From NCBI GenBank assembly GCA_028694565.1, contig JAQVKR010000131.1, positions 1 through 7,320 on the forward strand: a stretch of 7,320 nucleotides of DNA, read 5' to 3'. The translations under genes and the position numbers were made by a program. The DNA comes from Gammaproteobacteria bacterium (GTDB taxonomy: Bacteria; Pseudomonadota; Gammaproteobacteria; DSM-26407). Within the stretch, counting starts at the first letter, position 1. Every line of letters begins with the position of its first letter. Of the stretch, positions 1 to 7,195 are shown one piece after another. A model generated the notes under the pieces. It made no database searches and had not been told where the DNA came from. It was given only the letters and a program-made list of their open reading frames with translations.

Positions 1-1083
<1,083 letters not shown>

Positions 1084-1093
1084 GGGCACGACC

Positions 1094-1675
1094 ATGCTGC
1101 TGATGATCGACAACTACGACTCCTTCACCTACAACCTGGTGCAGTACTTCGGCGAGCTGGGGGCCGAGGTCCAGGTCTACCGCAACGACCAGATCACGCT
1201 GGAGGCGATCGAGGCGCTGGCGCCCGCCCACCTGGTCATCTCCCCCGGTCCCTGCACCCCCCGCGAGGCGGGCATCTCGGTGGCCGCGATCCGCCACTTC
1301 GCCGGGCGCATCCCCATCCTGGGGGTCTGCCTGGGGCACCAGAGCATCGGCGAGGCCTTCGGCGGAAAAGTCGTGCACGCCCGGGAGGTCATGCACGGCA
1401 AGACCTCGCTCATCCACCACGCCGACACGGGGGTGTTCCACGGTCTCGACAACCCGTTCGAGGCCACCCGCTACCACTCCCTGGTCATCGAGCGGGCGAG
1501 CCTGCCGGAGTGCCTGGAGATCACCGCCTGGACTGCGGACGCCACCGGCGCGATGGACGAGATCATGGGCGTCCGCCACCGGGAGTTGGCGGTGCAGGGC
1601 GTGCAGTTCCACCCCGAATCCATCCTCACCCGCCACGGCCACGACCTCCTGCGCAACTTTCTGGAGGGGGTTTGA
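1094..1675 (+). CDS. trpG: Anthranilate synthase component II, glutamine amidotransferase (TrpG)
   Basis: Glutaminase subunit of anthranilate synthase: it hydrolyses glutamine and passes ammonia to TrpE. The 193 residues are the normal length for a stand-alone class I amidotransferase. The catalytic triad is visible: nucleophile Cys79 in GVCLGHQ, and His173 and Glu175 in QFHPES. The N-terminus [19 protein letters not shown] and the SPGPCTP loop are typical of TrpG/PabA. The ATG at 1094 has a GAGGG ribosome-binding site (1082-1086) that overlaps the trpE stop region, so the two subunits are probably translated together. In many bacteria one TrpG also serves para-aminobenzoate synthase. That dual use is possible here but cannot be judged from the window. 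The repeat element starts 19 bases after the stop. Confidence 0.97.
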   Translation: MLLMIDNYDSFTYNLVQYFGELGAEVQVYRNDQITLEAIEALAPAHLVISPGPCTPREAGISVAAIRHFAGRIPILGVCLGHQSIGEAFGGKVVHAREVMHGKTSLIHHADTGVFHGLDNPFEATRYHSLVIERASLPECLEITAWTADATGAMDEIMGVRHRELAVQGVQFHPESILTRHGHDLLRNFLEGV

Positions 1676-1694
1676 GCTGGTCGTTTTCAAATTC

Positions 1695-1836
1695 TCACCA
1701 CGAAGGCACGAAGGACGCGAAGATCAAGAAGAAGAACACCATAAGAGCGCCCATGGCGCTTGGCGGGTTGTCGAAGACAGATGCTGATTTCAGCTATCTT
1801 CTGCTTTTCTTCGTGATCTTCGTGACTTCGTGGTGA
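1695..1836. repeat. Miniature inverted-repeat element between trpG and trpD
   Basis: An imperfect palindrome of about 142 bases fills most of the trpG-trpD gap. The outermost 11 bases (TCACCACGAAG at 1695-1705, CTTCGTGGTGA at 1826-1836) are exact inverted copies. The match continues imperfectly inward for roughly 40 bases per arm. Each arm is made of degenerate 8-9-base units resembling CACGAAGGA. A smaller hairpin lies inside (AGCGCC 1746-1751, loop CAT, GGCGCT 1755-1760). There is no credible protein gene, and the base composition is clearly poorer in GC than the flanking genes. It looks like a non-coding mobile or REP-type intergenic repeat. Whether other copies exist in the genome cannot be seen here. 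In transcripts it would form a long hairpin inside the trp mRNA. Confidence 0.8.
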
Positions 1837-1863
1837 ACCGGTACTGATTCAGGGGGAAACAAC

Positions 1864-2892
1864 ATGGACATGCAGGGTGCGATTCGGGCGGTGACCGAGC
1901 ACCGCAACCTCACCCACGAGGAGATGGTGGAGGTGATGCGCCTCATCATGACCGGGGAGGCGACGCCGGCGCAGATCGGCGGTTTCCTCATCGGTCTGCG
2001 CATGAAGGGCGAGACGGTGGCGGAGATCGCCGCCGCGGCCCAGGTAATGCGTGAGCTGGCCACCCGGGTGGCGGTGGACGAGCCGCACCTGGTGGATACC
2101 TGCGGGACGGGGGGCGATGCCGCCCATACCTTCAACATCTCCACCACCGCCGCCATCGTGGCCGCCGCCGCCGGGGCGCGCGTGGCCAAGCACGGCAACC
2201 GCTCCGTCTCCAGCAGCACCGGCAGCGCCGATGTGCTGGAAGCCGGCGGCGTGCGCCTGGAGCTCTCCGCCGAGCAGGTGGCCGGGGCCATCCGCGAGGT
2301 GGGCGTCGGCTTCATGTTCGCCCCCATGCACCACGGCGCCATGCGCCACGCCATCGGCCCGCGCCGGGAGATGGGGGTGCGCACCCTGTTCAACCTGCTG
2401 GGCCCGCTGACCAACCCCGCCGGGGCGCCGAACCAGCTGCTGGGCGTCTTCAGCCGGCAGTGGGTGGAGCCGGTGGCCGAGGTGCTGCATTTCCTCGGCA
2501 GCCGCCACGTGCTGGTGGTGAACGCCGAGGACGGCCTCGACGAGATCAGCATCGGCGCGCCCACCTACGTGGCGGAGCTGAAGGACGGGCAGATCAGCAC
2601 CTACACCATCACCCCCGAGGAATTCGGCCTCGAGCGTTCGCCGCTGGACAGCATCCGCGTCCACGACGCCGCCGGGAGCCTCGCCATGATGCGCTCGGTA
2701 CTGGACAACCGGCCCGGCCCGGCCCGGGACATCGTGGCGCTCAACGCCGGAGCGGCCATCTACGTGGCGGGCCTGGCCGGGAGCCTGAGGCAGGGCGTGG
2801 AGCTGGCGCTGGCGGCCATCGCCAGCGGCGAGGCGCAGCACCGGCTCGAGGCGCTGGTGGACTACACCGCCCGCACGGCGGTCTCCTCATGA
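1864..2892 (+). CDS. trpD: Anthranilate phosphoribosyltransferase (TrpD)
   Basis: Transfers the phosphoribosyl group of PRPP to anthranilate, the second committed step of tryptophan synthesis. The 342 residues match the usual length of a stand-alone TrpD. Hallmarks of the family are present: the glycine-rich PRPP loop GTGGD (residues 81-85), KHGNRSVSS (from residue 109), the anthranilate-site stretch [14 protein letters not shown], the [11 protein letters not shown] segment, and the metal-binding Asp226-Glu227 in EDGLDEIS. The ATG at 1864 follows AGGGGG (1851-1856) at 7 bases. A second ATG two codons later is possible but less well spaced. The 3' end overlaps trpC by ATGA, so the two are translationally coupled. 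The 188-base gap upstream holds the inverted-repeat element, so trpD may rely on readthrough past that hairpin or on its own promoter. Confidence 0.97.
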   Translation: MDMQGAIRAVTEHRNLTHEEMVEVMRLIMTGEATPAQIGGFLIGLRMKGETVAEIAAAAQVMRELATRVAVDEPHLVDTCGTGGDAAHTFNISTTAAIVAAAAGARVAKHGNRSVSSSTGSADVLEAGGVRLELSAEQVAGAIREVGVGFMFAPMHHGAMRHAIGPRREMGVRTLFNLLGPLTNPAGAPNQLLGVFSRQWVEPVAEVLHFLGSRHVLVVNAEDGLDEISIGAPTYVAELKDGQISTYTITPEEFGLERSPLDSIRVHDAAGSLAMMRSVLDNRPGPARDIVALNAGAAIYVAGLAGSLRQGVELALAAIASGEAQHRLEALVDYTARTAVSS

Positions 2893-3695
2893 GCGGGGAT
2901 ACCCCCGATGTCCTGCGCCGGATCCTGGCCCGCAAGGCCGAGGAGGTGGCGGAGCGCTCCGGTCGCGTCGCCCTGGAGGCGCTGCGCGAGGGGGTCGCCG
3001 GCGCACCCGCGGCGAGGGACTTCGTGGGCGCCCTGCGCGGGCGCATCGCGGCGGGCCAGGCCGGCGTGATCGCCGAGATCAAGAAGGCCTCGCCCAGCAA
3101 GGGCGTTCTGCGCGCGGAGTTCCACCCGGCGGAGATCGCCGCCAGCTACGCCCGCGGCGGGGCGGCCTGCCTGTCGGTGCTCACCGACGTGGACTTCTTC
3201 CAGGGCGCCGACGCCTACCTGCGGGAGGCGCGGGCGGCCTGCGCGCTGCCGGTGCTGCGCAAGGATTTCATGATCGACCCCTACCAGGTCTACGAGGCGC
3301 GGGTGCTGGGGGCCGACTGCATCCTGCTCATCGTCGCCGCCCTGGACGATGCGAGGATGCGCGAGCTGGCGGAGCTGGCGCAGGCGCTGGGCATGGCGGT
3401 GCTGGTGGAGGTGCACGATGCCGCCGAGCTGGAGCGGGCACTCGCCCTCGCCACGCCCCTGGTGGGCATCAACAACCGCGATCTGCGCACCTTCGAGACC
3501 CGGCTGGAAACCACCCTGGAGCTGCTCGATCGCATCCCCGGCGACCGCATCGTGGTCACCGAGAGCGGCATTCTCGACCCCGCCGACGTCGCGCTCATGC
3601 GCGGGCACGGCGTCAACGCCTTCCTGGTGGGCGAAGCCTTCATGCGCGCCGAGGACCCGGGCGCGCGCCTGGCGGCGCTGTTCGGCATCGGGTAA
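2889..3695 (+). CDS. trpC: Indole-3-glycerol phosphate synthase (TrpC)
   Basis: Closes the indole ring: it converts carboxyphenylaminodeoxyribulose 5-phosphate to indole-3-glycerol phosphate with loss of CO2 and water. The 268 residues form a single TIM barrel, not the TrpC-TrpF fusion found in E. coli. Key residues known from the family are in place: Glu63 and Lys65 ([13 protein letters not shown]), Lys125 (VLRKDFM), Glu174 (VLVEVHD), Asn195 (GINNRDL), and Glu225-Ser226 (VTESGI). The start is the ATG at 2889 that overlaps the trpD stop (ATGA). The frame stays open upstream, but only as an out-of-frame reading of trpD. trpF, trpB and trpA do not follow, and no hairpin-plus-T-tract terminator follows the stop. 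Instead a miniature element begins 7 bases later. Confidence 0.97.
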   Translation: MSGDTPDVLRRILARKAEEVAERSGRVALEALREGVAGAPAARDFVGALRGRIAAGQAGVIAEIKKASPSKGVLRAEFHPAEIAASYARGGAACLSVLTDVDFFQGADAYLREARAACALPVLRKDFMIDPYQVYEARVLGADCILLIVAALDDARMRELAELAQALGMAVLVEVHDAAELERALALATPLVGINNRDLRTFETRLETTLELLDRIPGDRIVVTESGILDPADVALMRGHGVNAFLVGEAFMRAEDPGARLAALFGIG

Positions 3696-3702
3696 GACCC
3701 GG

Positions 3703-3960
3703 AATAGACAGGATTCACAGGATAAGGACCAAAGGCGATTAACCGCAGATTACGCTGATTGTGCAGATTGTTCGTGGAGCTGGAGCGCCGGTTGCCTGAA
3801 CGTGTATTCTGCCGTTCCGGGCCGAAGGACGTTTCAGGGAGGCGGTTCAAAGCGACTCAGCCGCCTGGTGAGCCGGTGGCCACGGGGCCGGGCGCGACAA
3901 TCGGTTCGGAGAAGTAATCCGCGAACATGAATCCTGTCAATCGTGTAAATCCTGTCTATT
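3703..3960. repeat. Miniature inverted-repeat element, copy A
   Basis: A 258-base non-coding element between trpC and the small Cys-cluster gene. The left end reads AATAGACAGGATTCACAGGAT (21 bases, 3703-3723). The right end, 3931-3960, is its inverted and longer counterpart, ending in CCTGTCTATT. Inside each end is a second inverted pair: a GCAGATTAC-like unit on the left (about 3745) and GTAATCCGC on the right (about 3914-3922), plus a smaller CCTGAACG/CGTTTCAGG pair in the centre. The right 33 bases are identical to those of copy B. The left terminus is 9 bases shorter than in copy B, as if one repeat unit had been lost. No transposase is encoded and I see no convincing target-site duplication. 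Confidence 0.85.
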
Positions 3961-3965
3961 TCAAT

Positions 3966-4220
3966 ATGAACTGCCGGCCCGGCTGCGCGGCGTGCTGCAT
4001 CGCGCCTTCCATCTCCTCGCCCATCCCCGGCATGCCCGATGGCAAGCCGGCGGGGGTGGCGTGCGTGCAGCTGGACGGGGAGCTGCGCTGCCGGCTGTTC
4101 GGCCGTCCGGAGCGGCCCCGGGTGTGCGTGGCCCTGCGGCCCTCGGCGGAGATGTGCGGGGAGGATGCGGAGGCGGCCCGGGCGGGCCTGGCGCTGCTGG
4201 AGGCGCTGACCGCGCCTTGA
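3966..4220 (+). CDS. Small cysteine-cluster protein, YkgJ/YeiW-like (UPF0153 type)
   Basis: An 84-residue cytoplasmic protein with eight cysteines (residues 3, 7, 10, 11, 33, 42, 54, 64). The N-terminal CxxxCxxCC pattern followed by [18 protein letters not shown] is the signature I recall for the YkgJ/YeiW cysteine-cluster family, thought to bind zinc or an iron-containing centre. The biochemical role is not established. It has no signal peptide or membrane segment. The ATG at 3966 is preferred because the family motif begins at once. An in-frame ATG at 3927 would only add residues translated from the repeat ([11 protein letters not shown]). No clear Shine-Dalgarno sequence precedes 3966, so expression may be weak or depend on sequences in the repeat. 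The gene lies 5 bases after copy A and ends 4 bases before copy B. Its base and codon use resemble the neighbours. Confidence 0.85.
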   Translation: MNCRPGCAACCIAPSISSPIPGMPDGKPAGVACVQLDGELRCRLFGRPERPRVCVALRPSAEMCGEDAEAARAGLALLEALTAP

Positions 4221-4224
4221 TGCA

Positions 4225-4501
4225 AATAGACAGGATTTACAGGATTGACAGGATAAGGACAAAAGCCGGTTTGGCTGAAGATTATGCTGCTTGCGCAGAC
4301 TGTTCGTAGAGCCGGAGGGGTTGCCGCTTGACCTCGTGTTTTACCTTTTTGGACGGAATGAAGTATTAGCGAGGCAGTCCAAGGCGACGCACTTGCCTGG
4401 CTGTTGGTTGAACCGGCTGCTTCAGGCCCAGGCACCCAATCCGGGTCGGCGTAGTAATCCGCAGACAAGGAATCCTGTCAATCGTGTAAATCCTGTCTAT
4501 T
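4225..4501. repeat. Miniature inverted-repeat element, copy B
   Basis: A 277-base non-coding element of the same family as copy A, in the same orientation. The terminal inverted repeats (4225-4254 and 4472-4501) are 30 bases long with one mismatch, and one further A/T pair extends them outward. They are made of nearly tandem 9-base units (ACAGGATTT, ACAGGATTG, ACAGGAT). The ends are shared with copy A (the right 33 bases are identical). The subterminal parts align with several differences, and the centre is much more diverged and AT-richer (around 4330-4370). It occupies almost the whole space between the convergent small Cys-cluster gene and crp. An open frame running through it into the downstream region is not a gene. 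Confidence 0.87.
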
Positions 4502-4512
4502 TAAAAAAACAA

Positions 4513-5148
4513 TCAACGCGGCTGGAACACCACGATGGTCTTGCCGTGGGCGGTGATGAGCCCCTGCTCCTCGAGGCTCTTGAGCACCCGCCCCACCATT
4601 TCGCGGGAGCAGCCCACGATGCGTCCCAGCTCCTGGCGGGTGACGCGGATCTGGATGCCGTCGGGGTGGGTCATGGCGTCGGGCTCCTGGCACAGGTCGA
4701 GCAGCGCGCGGGCCACGCGGCCGGTCACGTCCATGAAGGCCAGGTCGCTCACCTTGCGGCTGGTGTTGCGCAGGCGCAGGGCCATCTGCGAGGCGAGCTG
4801 GAACAGGATCTCCGGGTCGTCGGTCACCAGCTTGCGGAAGTTGCTGTAGCTGATGAGCGCCACTTCGCAGGCGGTCTTGGCCCGGATCCAGGCGCTGCGG
4901 TTCGCCTCCTCCTGGAACAGGCCCATCTCGCCGAAGAAGTCGCCGGGATTGAGGTAGGCGAGGATGATCTCGCGGCCGTTCGGATCCTCGATGAGGACGC
5001 TTACCGAACCCTGGAGAATGAAATAGAGCGTGTCGGGCCTGTCCCCGGCACGGATGATGGTGTGTTTCGCCCCGTAGCGCCGGCGATGGCAGTGACTGAG
5101 AAAACGCTGGATGGCGTTGTCGGCTGGATTGTCACCCGGTTGCGCCAT
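4513..5148 (-). CDS. crp: cAMP receptor protein family transcriptional regulator (CRP/Vfr)
   Basis: Global transcription factor that binds cyclic nucleotide in its N-terminal beta-barrel and DNA through a C-terminal helix-turn-helix. The 211 residues are almost the length of E. coli CRP, and the sequence is strikingly similar throughout (for example [38 protein letters not shown]). cAMP contacts known in E. coli are conserved: Glu74 (GEMGLF), Arg84-Ser85 (RSAW), and Thr129-Ser130 (NTS) at the start of the long C-helix. The recognition helix has [11 protein letters not shown] with Arg182, Glu183 and Arg187, the residues that read TGTGA half-sites. The start codon follows a GGAG on the minus strand. 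Transcription is divergent from the OsmC-like gene, as with crp-yhfA in E. coli. After the stop there is a run of seven T on the minus strand (4503-4509) but no evident GC-rich hairpin. Confidence 0.96.
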   Translation of the reverse strand: MAQPGDNPADNAIQRFLSHCHRRRYGAKHTIIRAGDRPDTLYFILQGSVSVLIEDPNGREIILAYLNPGDFFGEMGLFQEEANRSAWIRAKTACEVALISYSNFRKLVTDDPEILFQLASQMALRLRNTSRKVSDLAFMDVTGRVARALLDLCQEPDAMTHPDGIQIRVTRQELGRIVGCSREMVGRVLKSLEEQGLITAHGKTIVVFQPR

Positions 5149-5277
5149 GTTGTTGTGTCTCCAAGAGTTGCGATCTGTGCGAGTATGCCACAGCCTCGAT
5201 GGGGGCTTCCACGACTATGGCACGGCAACGGGATGGCTGTGCTAAGCTTCCGCCTTCTGCGGGGCGAGGAGGATAGC
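5149..5277. promoter_or_regulatory. Divergent promoter region between crp and the OsmC-like gene
   Basis: The 129 bases between the two divergent start codons must carry control signals for both genes. An inverted repeat CTGTG-N9-CACAG (5175-5179 and 5189-5193) resembles CRP half-sites, but its spacer is one base longer than in the consensus. A further CTGTG lies at 5237-5241. On the minus strand, TGGCATACT (around 5182-5190) could be an extended -10 for crp, overlapping the palindrome, which would suit autoregulation. I could not fix a convincing -35 for either gene. The ribosome-binding site of the OsmC-like gene (GAGGAGG) is at the right end of the region. Confidence 0.45.
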
Positions 5278-5700
5278 ATGCAGGCGCGGGTCAAATGGGT
5301 GGAGGGTGCCGCCTTCGTTGGCGAGTCCGGCAGCGGGCACGCGGTGGTGATGGATGGCCCTCCCGACATGGGCGGGCGCAACTTGGGCGTGCGTCCGATG
5401 GAGATGGTGCTGCTGGGCATGGGCGGCTGCACCGCCTTCGATGTCGTGCACATCCTGAAGAAGGCGCGCCAGCCGGTAACCGACTGCGTGGTGGAGCTCA
5501 ATGCCGATCGCGCCGAAACCGAGCCCAAGGTCTTCACCCGCATCCATGCCCACTTCATCGTCACCGGCGCGGGCCTCAAGGAGGCCCAGGTGGCGCGGGC
5601 CATCCAGCTCTCGGCCGAGAAGTACTGCTCCGCCTCCATCATGCTCGGCGCCACCGCCGAGATTACCCACGACTACGAAATCCGCGCCGCGGGCGCCTGA
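5278..5700 (+). CDS. OsmC family protein, YhfA-like
   Basis: A 140-residue member of the OsmC/Ohr fold family. Family members of the OsmC and Ohr branches are thiol peroxidases acting on organic hydroperoxides. The YhfA branch has no settled substrate. The N-terminus (MQARVKWVEG...GESGSGH), PMEMVLLGMGGC, HFIVTG and LSAEKYCS closely recall E. coli YhfA. Two cysteines sit where the family has its redox pair: Cys51 in GMGGCTAFD and Cys117 in EKYCSAS. A third, Cys70, is extra. The ATG at 5278 has a strong GAGGAGG ribosome-binding site just upstream. The gene is divergent from crp, an association also present in E. coli and Pseudomonas, so its promoter is probably within reach of CRP. The VOC gene begins 37 bases downstream and is likely co-transcribed. 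Confidence 0.9.
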   Translation: MQARVKWVEGAAFVGESGSGHAVVMDGPPDMGGRNLGVRPMEMVLLGMGGCTAFDVVHILKKARQPVTDCVVELNADRAETEPKVFTRIHAHFIVTGAGLKEAQVARAIQLSAEKYCSASIMLGATAEITHDYEIRAAGA

Positions 5701-5737
5701 GCCCGATGTCGCGGGCCGGCGCCGGGGAGGGAATGGC

Positions 5738-6142
5738 ATGAGCACGCCCCCGCGCCATCTGGGCCTGCGCCACCTGGCCCTGCAGGTGCGGAATCTCGCC
5801 GCCTGCGAGGCGTTCTACACCGGGCTGCTGCGGCTGCGGGTGGAGTGGCGCCCCGATCCGGACAACGTCTACCTGACCTCCGGCAACGACAGCCTCGCCC
5901 TGCACCGGGTGCCGGACCCGGCCGCGCCGTCCGCGGGGCAGCGCCTCGACCACCTCGGCTTCATCCTCCCCGATCCCGCCGCGGTGGATGCCTGGCACGG
6001 GTACCTGCTGGAGCGCGGCGTGAAGATGCGCGCCGGGCCCCGCTCCCATCGCGACGGTGCCCGCAGCTTCTACTGCGAGGATCCGGAGGGGAACGTGGTG
6101 CAGATGATTTATCATCCCCCTTTGGCCCCTGATCGTGGATAA
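5738..6142 (+). CDS. VOC (glyoxalase/dioxygenase fold) family protein
   Basis: A 134-residue cytoplasmic protein with the two beta-alpha-beta-beta-beta modules of the vicinal oxygen chelate fold. Module one starts at LRHLALQVRNLAACEAFYTGLL (about residues 10-31), and module two at LDHLGFILPD (about 70-79), ending in FYCEDPEGNVVQMIYHP (about 111-127). Candidate metal ligands by position are His12, His72 and the residue of the last strand, which is Gln122 where many family members have Glu. His56 is another candidate. The family includes glyoxalase I, extradiol dioxygenases and fosfomycin-modifying enzymes, and the sequence does not tell me which reaction applies. The start at 5738 is supported by GGGGAGGG (about 5724-5731). 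It stands between the YhfA-like gene and speD, where I recall no such gene in Pseudomonas, so it may be a lineage-specific addition. Confidence 0.85.
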   Translation: MSTPPRHLGLRHLALQVRNLAACEAFYTGLLRLRVEWRPDPDNVYLTSGNDSLALHRVPDPAAPSAGQRLDHLGFILPDPAAVDAWHGYLLERGVKMRAGPRSHRDGARSFYCEDPEGNVVQMIYHPPLAPDRG

Positions 6143-6324
6143 TTGCGCCCGCCGGCAGGAAATCCCCCGCAGCGGCTGCTAGTGTAGGAGGGGGCGCGCC
6201 GGTGCCGAACCTGCGGGTGGGACAGCCCCTCCGCCGGTAGTGATTCAGCGCAGTCGCGGGGCGGGCGGCGTCCAGGGGGTTCCCGGGCGTAGTATCAGGG
6301 TCCCTGCATCGGGAGGGTTCGAGG
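6143..6324 (+). promoter_or_regulatory. speD upstream region with a possible leader hairpin
   Basis: A 182-base GC-rich gap before speD with no plausible gene. One inverted pair stands out: GGAGGGG (6187-6193) and CCCCTCC (6226-6232), 7 bases with a 32-base loop. There is no T-tract after it, so it is not an intrinsic terminator. It could be a leader structure or chance in GC-rich DNA. A short palindrome GCAGC-G-GCTGC lies at about 6169-6179. A GGATAAT at the VOC stop codon is a weak -10 candidate. I recognise no known riboswitch. Confidence 0.3.
6312..6317 (+). promoter_or_regulatory. Ribosome-binding site that fixes the TTG start of speD
   Basis: GGAGGG lies 7 bases before the TTG at 6325. 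No ATG or GTG gives a protein with the conserved SpeD N-terminus, so this Shine-Dalgarno sequence is the main support for a TTG start. A second GAGG directly abuts the TTG and is too close to act. Confidence 0.7.
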
Positions 6325-7146
6325 TTGGCCAAGACATCCAGAAAGCTGAAGCTCTACGGCTTCAACAATCTGACCAAGTCGCTCAGTTTCAACATCTACG
6401 ATATCTGCTACGCGCCCACGCCCAAGCAGCGGCGCGAGTACATCGAGTACATCGACGAGATGTACAACGCCAAGCGCCTGACCCAGATCCTGACGGATGT
6501 GGCCAACATCATCGGCGCCAACATCCTCAACATCGCCCGCCAGGACTACGAGCCGCAGGGCGCCAGCGTCACCATCCTCATCTCCGAGGAGCCGCTGGCC
6601 TCCGAGCAACTCTCCAACACCGAGGCCCCGGGGCCGATTCCGGAGACCGTCCTGGCGCACCTGGACAAGAGCCACATCACGGTCCACACCTATCCGGAGA
6701 GCCATCCCGAGGACGGCATCAGCACCTTCCGCGCCGACATCGACGTCTCCACCTGCGGGCGCATCTCGCCGCTGAAGGCCCTGAACTACCTGATCCACGC
6801 CCTGGAGTCGGATATCGTCTACATGGACTACCGGGTGCGGGGCTTTACCCGGGATATCTCCGGCAAGAAGCATTTCATCGATCACAAGATCAACTCCATC
6901 CAGAACTTCCTGTCCCGGGACACCCGCGACCGCTACCAGATGATCGACACCAACGTCTACCAGGAGAACATCTTCCACACCAAGATGATCCTGAAGGACT
7001 TCGATCTCAACAACTACCTGTTCGGGATGGAGAAGGAGGATCTCTCGGTGCGCGAGGTGCAGCGTATCAAGAAGCTGCTGCGCTGGGAGATGCTGGAGAT
7101 CTTCTACGGCCGCAACATGAACAAGCTGCCGAAGTTCATGGATTGA
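6325..7146 (+). CDS. speD: S-adenosylmethionine decarboxylase proenzyme (SpeD), E. coli type
   Basis: Decarboxylates S-adenosylmethionine to supply the aminopropyl donor for spermidine synthesis. The proenzyme cuts itself between Lys115 and Ser116 ([13 protein letters not shown]), and the serine becomes the pyruvoyl cofactor of the alpha chain. These correspond to Lys111-Ser112 of E. coli. Cys144 ([16 protein letters not shown]) matches the conserved E. coli Cys140. The 273 residues, together with [24 protein letters not shown] at the start, [20 protein letters not shown] and [11 protein letters not shown], identify the large bacterial class rather than the short Thermotoga/Bacillus class. 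The start is TTG with a good ribosome-binding site, and the extra N-terminal residues are few. A strong terminator follows the stop. No speE is visible downstream, where an intron begins. Confidence 0.97.
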   Translation: MAKTSRKLKLYGFNNLTKSLSFNIYDICYAPTPKQRREYIEYIDEMYNAKRLTQILTDVANIIGANILNIARQDYEPQGASVTILISEEPLASEQLSNTEAPGPIPETVLAHLDKSHITVHTYPESHPEDGISTFRADIDVSTCGRISPLKALNYLIHALESDIVYMDYRVRGFTRDISGKKHFIDHKINSIQNFLSRDTRDRYQMIDTNVYQENIFHTKMILKDFDLNNYLFGMEKEDLSVREVQRIKKLLRWEMLEIFYGRNMNKLPKFMD

Positions 7147-7160
7147 TTCCCGCGGCGATG

Positions 7161-7192
7161 AAAAAGCCCGGCCGAACCGGCCGGGCTTTTTT
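7161..7192 (+). terminator. Intrinsic (Rho-independent) terminator of speD
   Basis: A perfect 9-base-pair GC stem (7166-7174 with 7178-7186) with the loop AAC is followed by six T (7187-7192) and preceded by five A (7161-7165), so it could also work on the opposite strand. It starts 14 bases after the speD stop. The same structure appears to be the docking site of the intron at 7196. Confidence 0.95.
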
Positions 7193-7195
7193 CTG

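Noticed and set aside
1510..1836. A 108-codon plus-strand frame across the trpG end and the inverted-repeat element
   Set aside because: It overlaps trpG in another frame, and its tail translates the repeat units. It has no family features or ribosome-binding site.
1849..2841. Long minus-strand frames opposite trpD (and similar ones opposite trpG, trpC and speD)
   Set aside because: They are shadow frames caused by high GC at third codon positions. They are rich in His/Gly/Arg/Ala without domains, and the plus-strand proteins are unmistakable.
2460..2888. Upstream extension of the trpC frame to an ATG at 2460
   Set aside because: It is an out-of-frame, low-complexity (Arg/Gly/Ala-rich) reading of trpD. 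The ATGA overlap at 2889 is the normal start.
3703..4501. CRISPR or tandem-repeat array, suggested by repeated short units
   Set aside because: The units are 8-10 bases with no spacers of regular size, and they are confined to inverted ends. The pattern is that of miniature inverted-repeat elements.
5175..5193. Calling CTGTG-N9-CACAG a definite CRP binding site
   Set aside because: The half-site spacing is one base longer than the consensus, and the A/T at the inner consensus positions is missing. It is kept only as a low-interest observation.
4291..5700. A long plus-strand open frame (469 codons) that would fuse copy B, the reverse of crp and the OsmC-like gene
   Set aside because: Its first two thirds are the antisense reading of crp and a frame through the repeat. 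Only the part from 5278 shows a protein family, and that start has its own strong ribosome-binding site.
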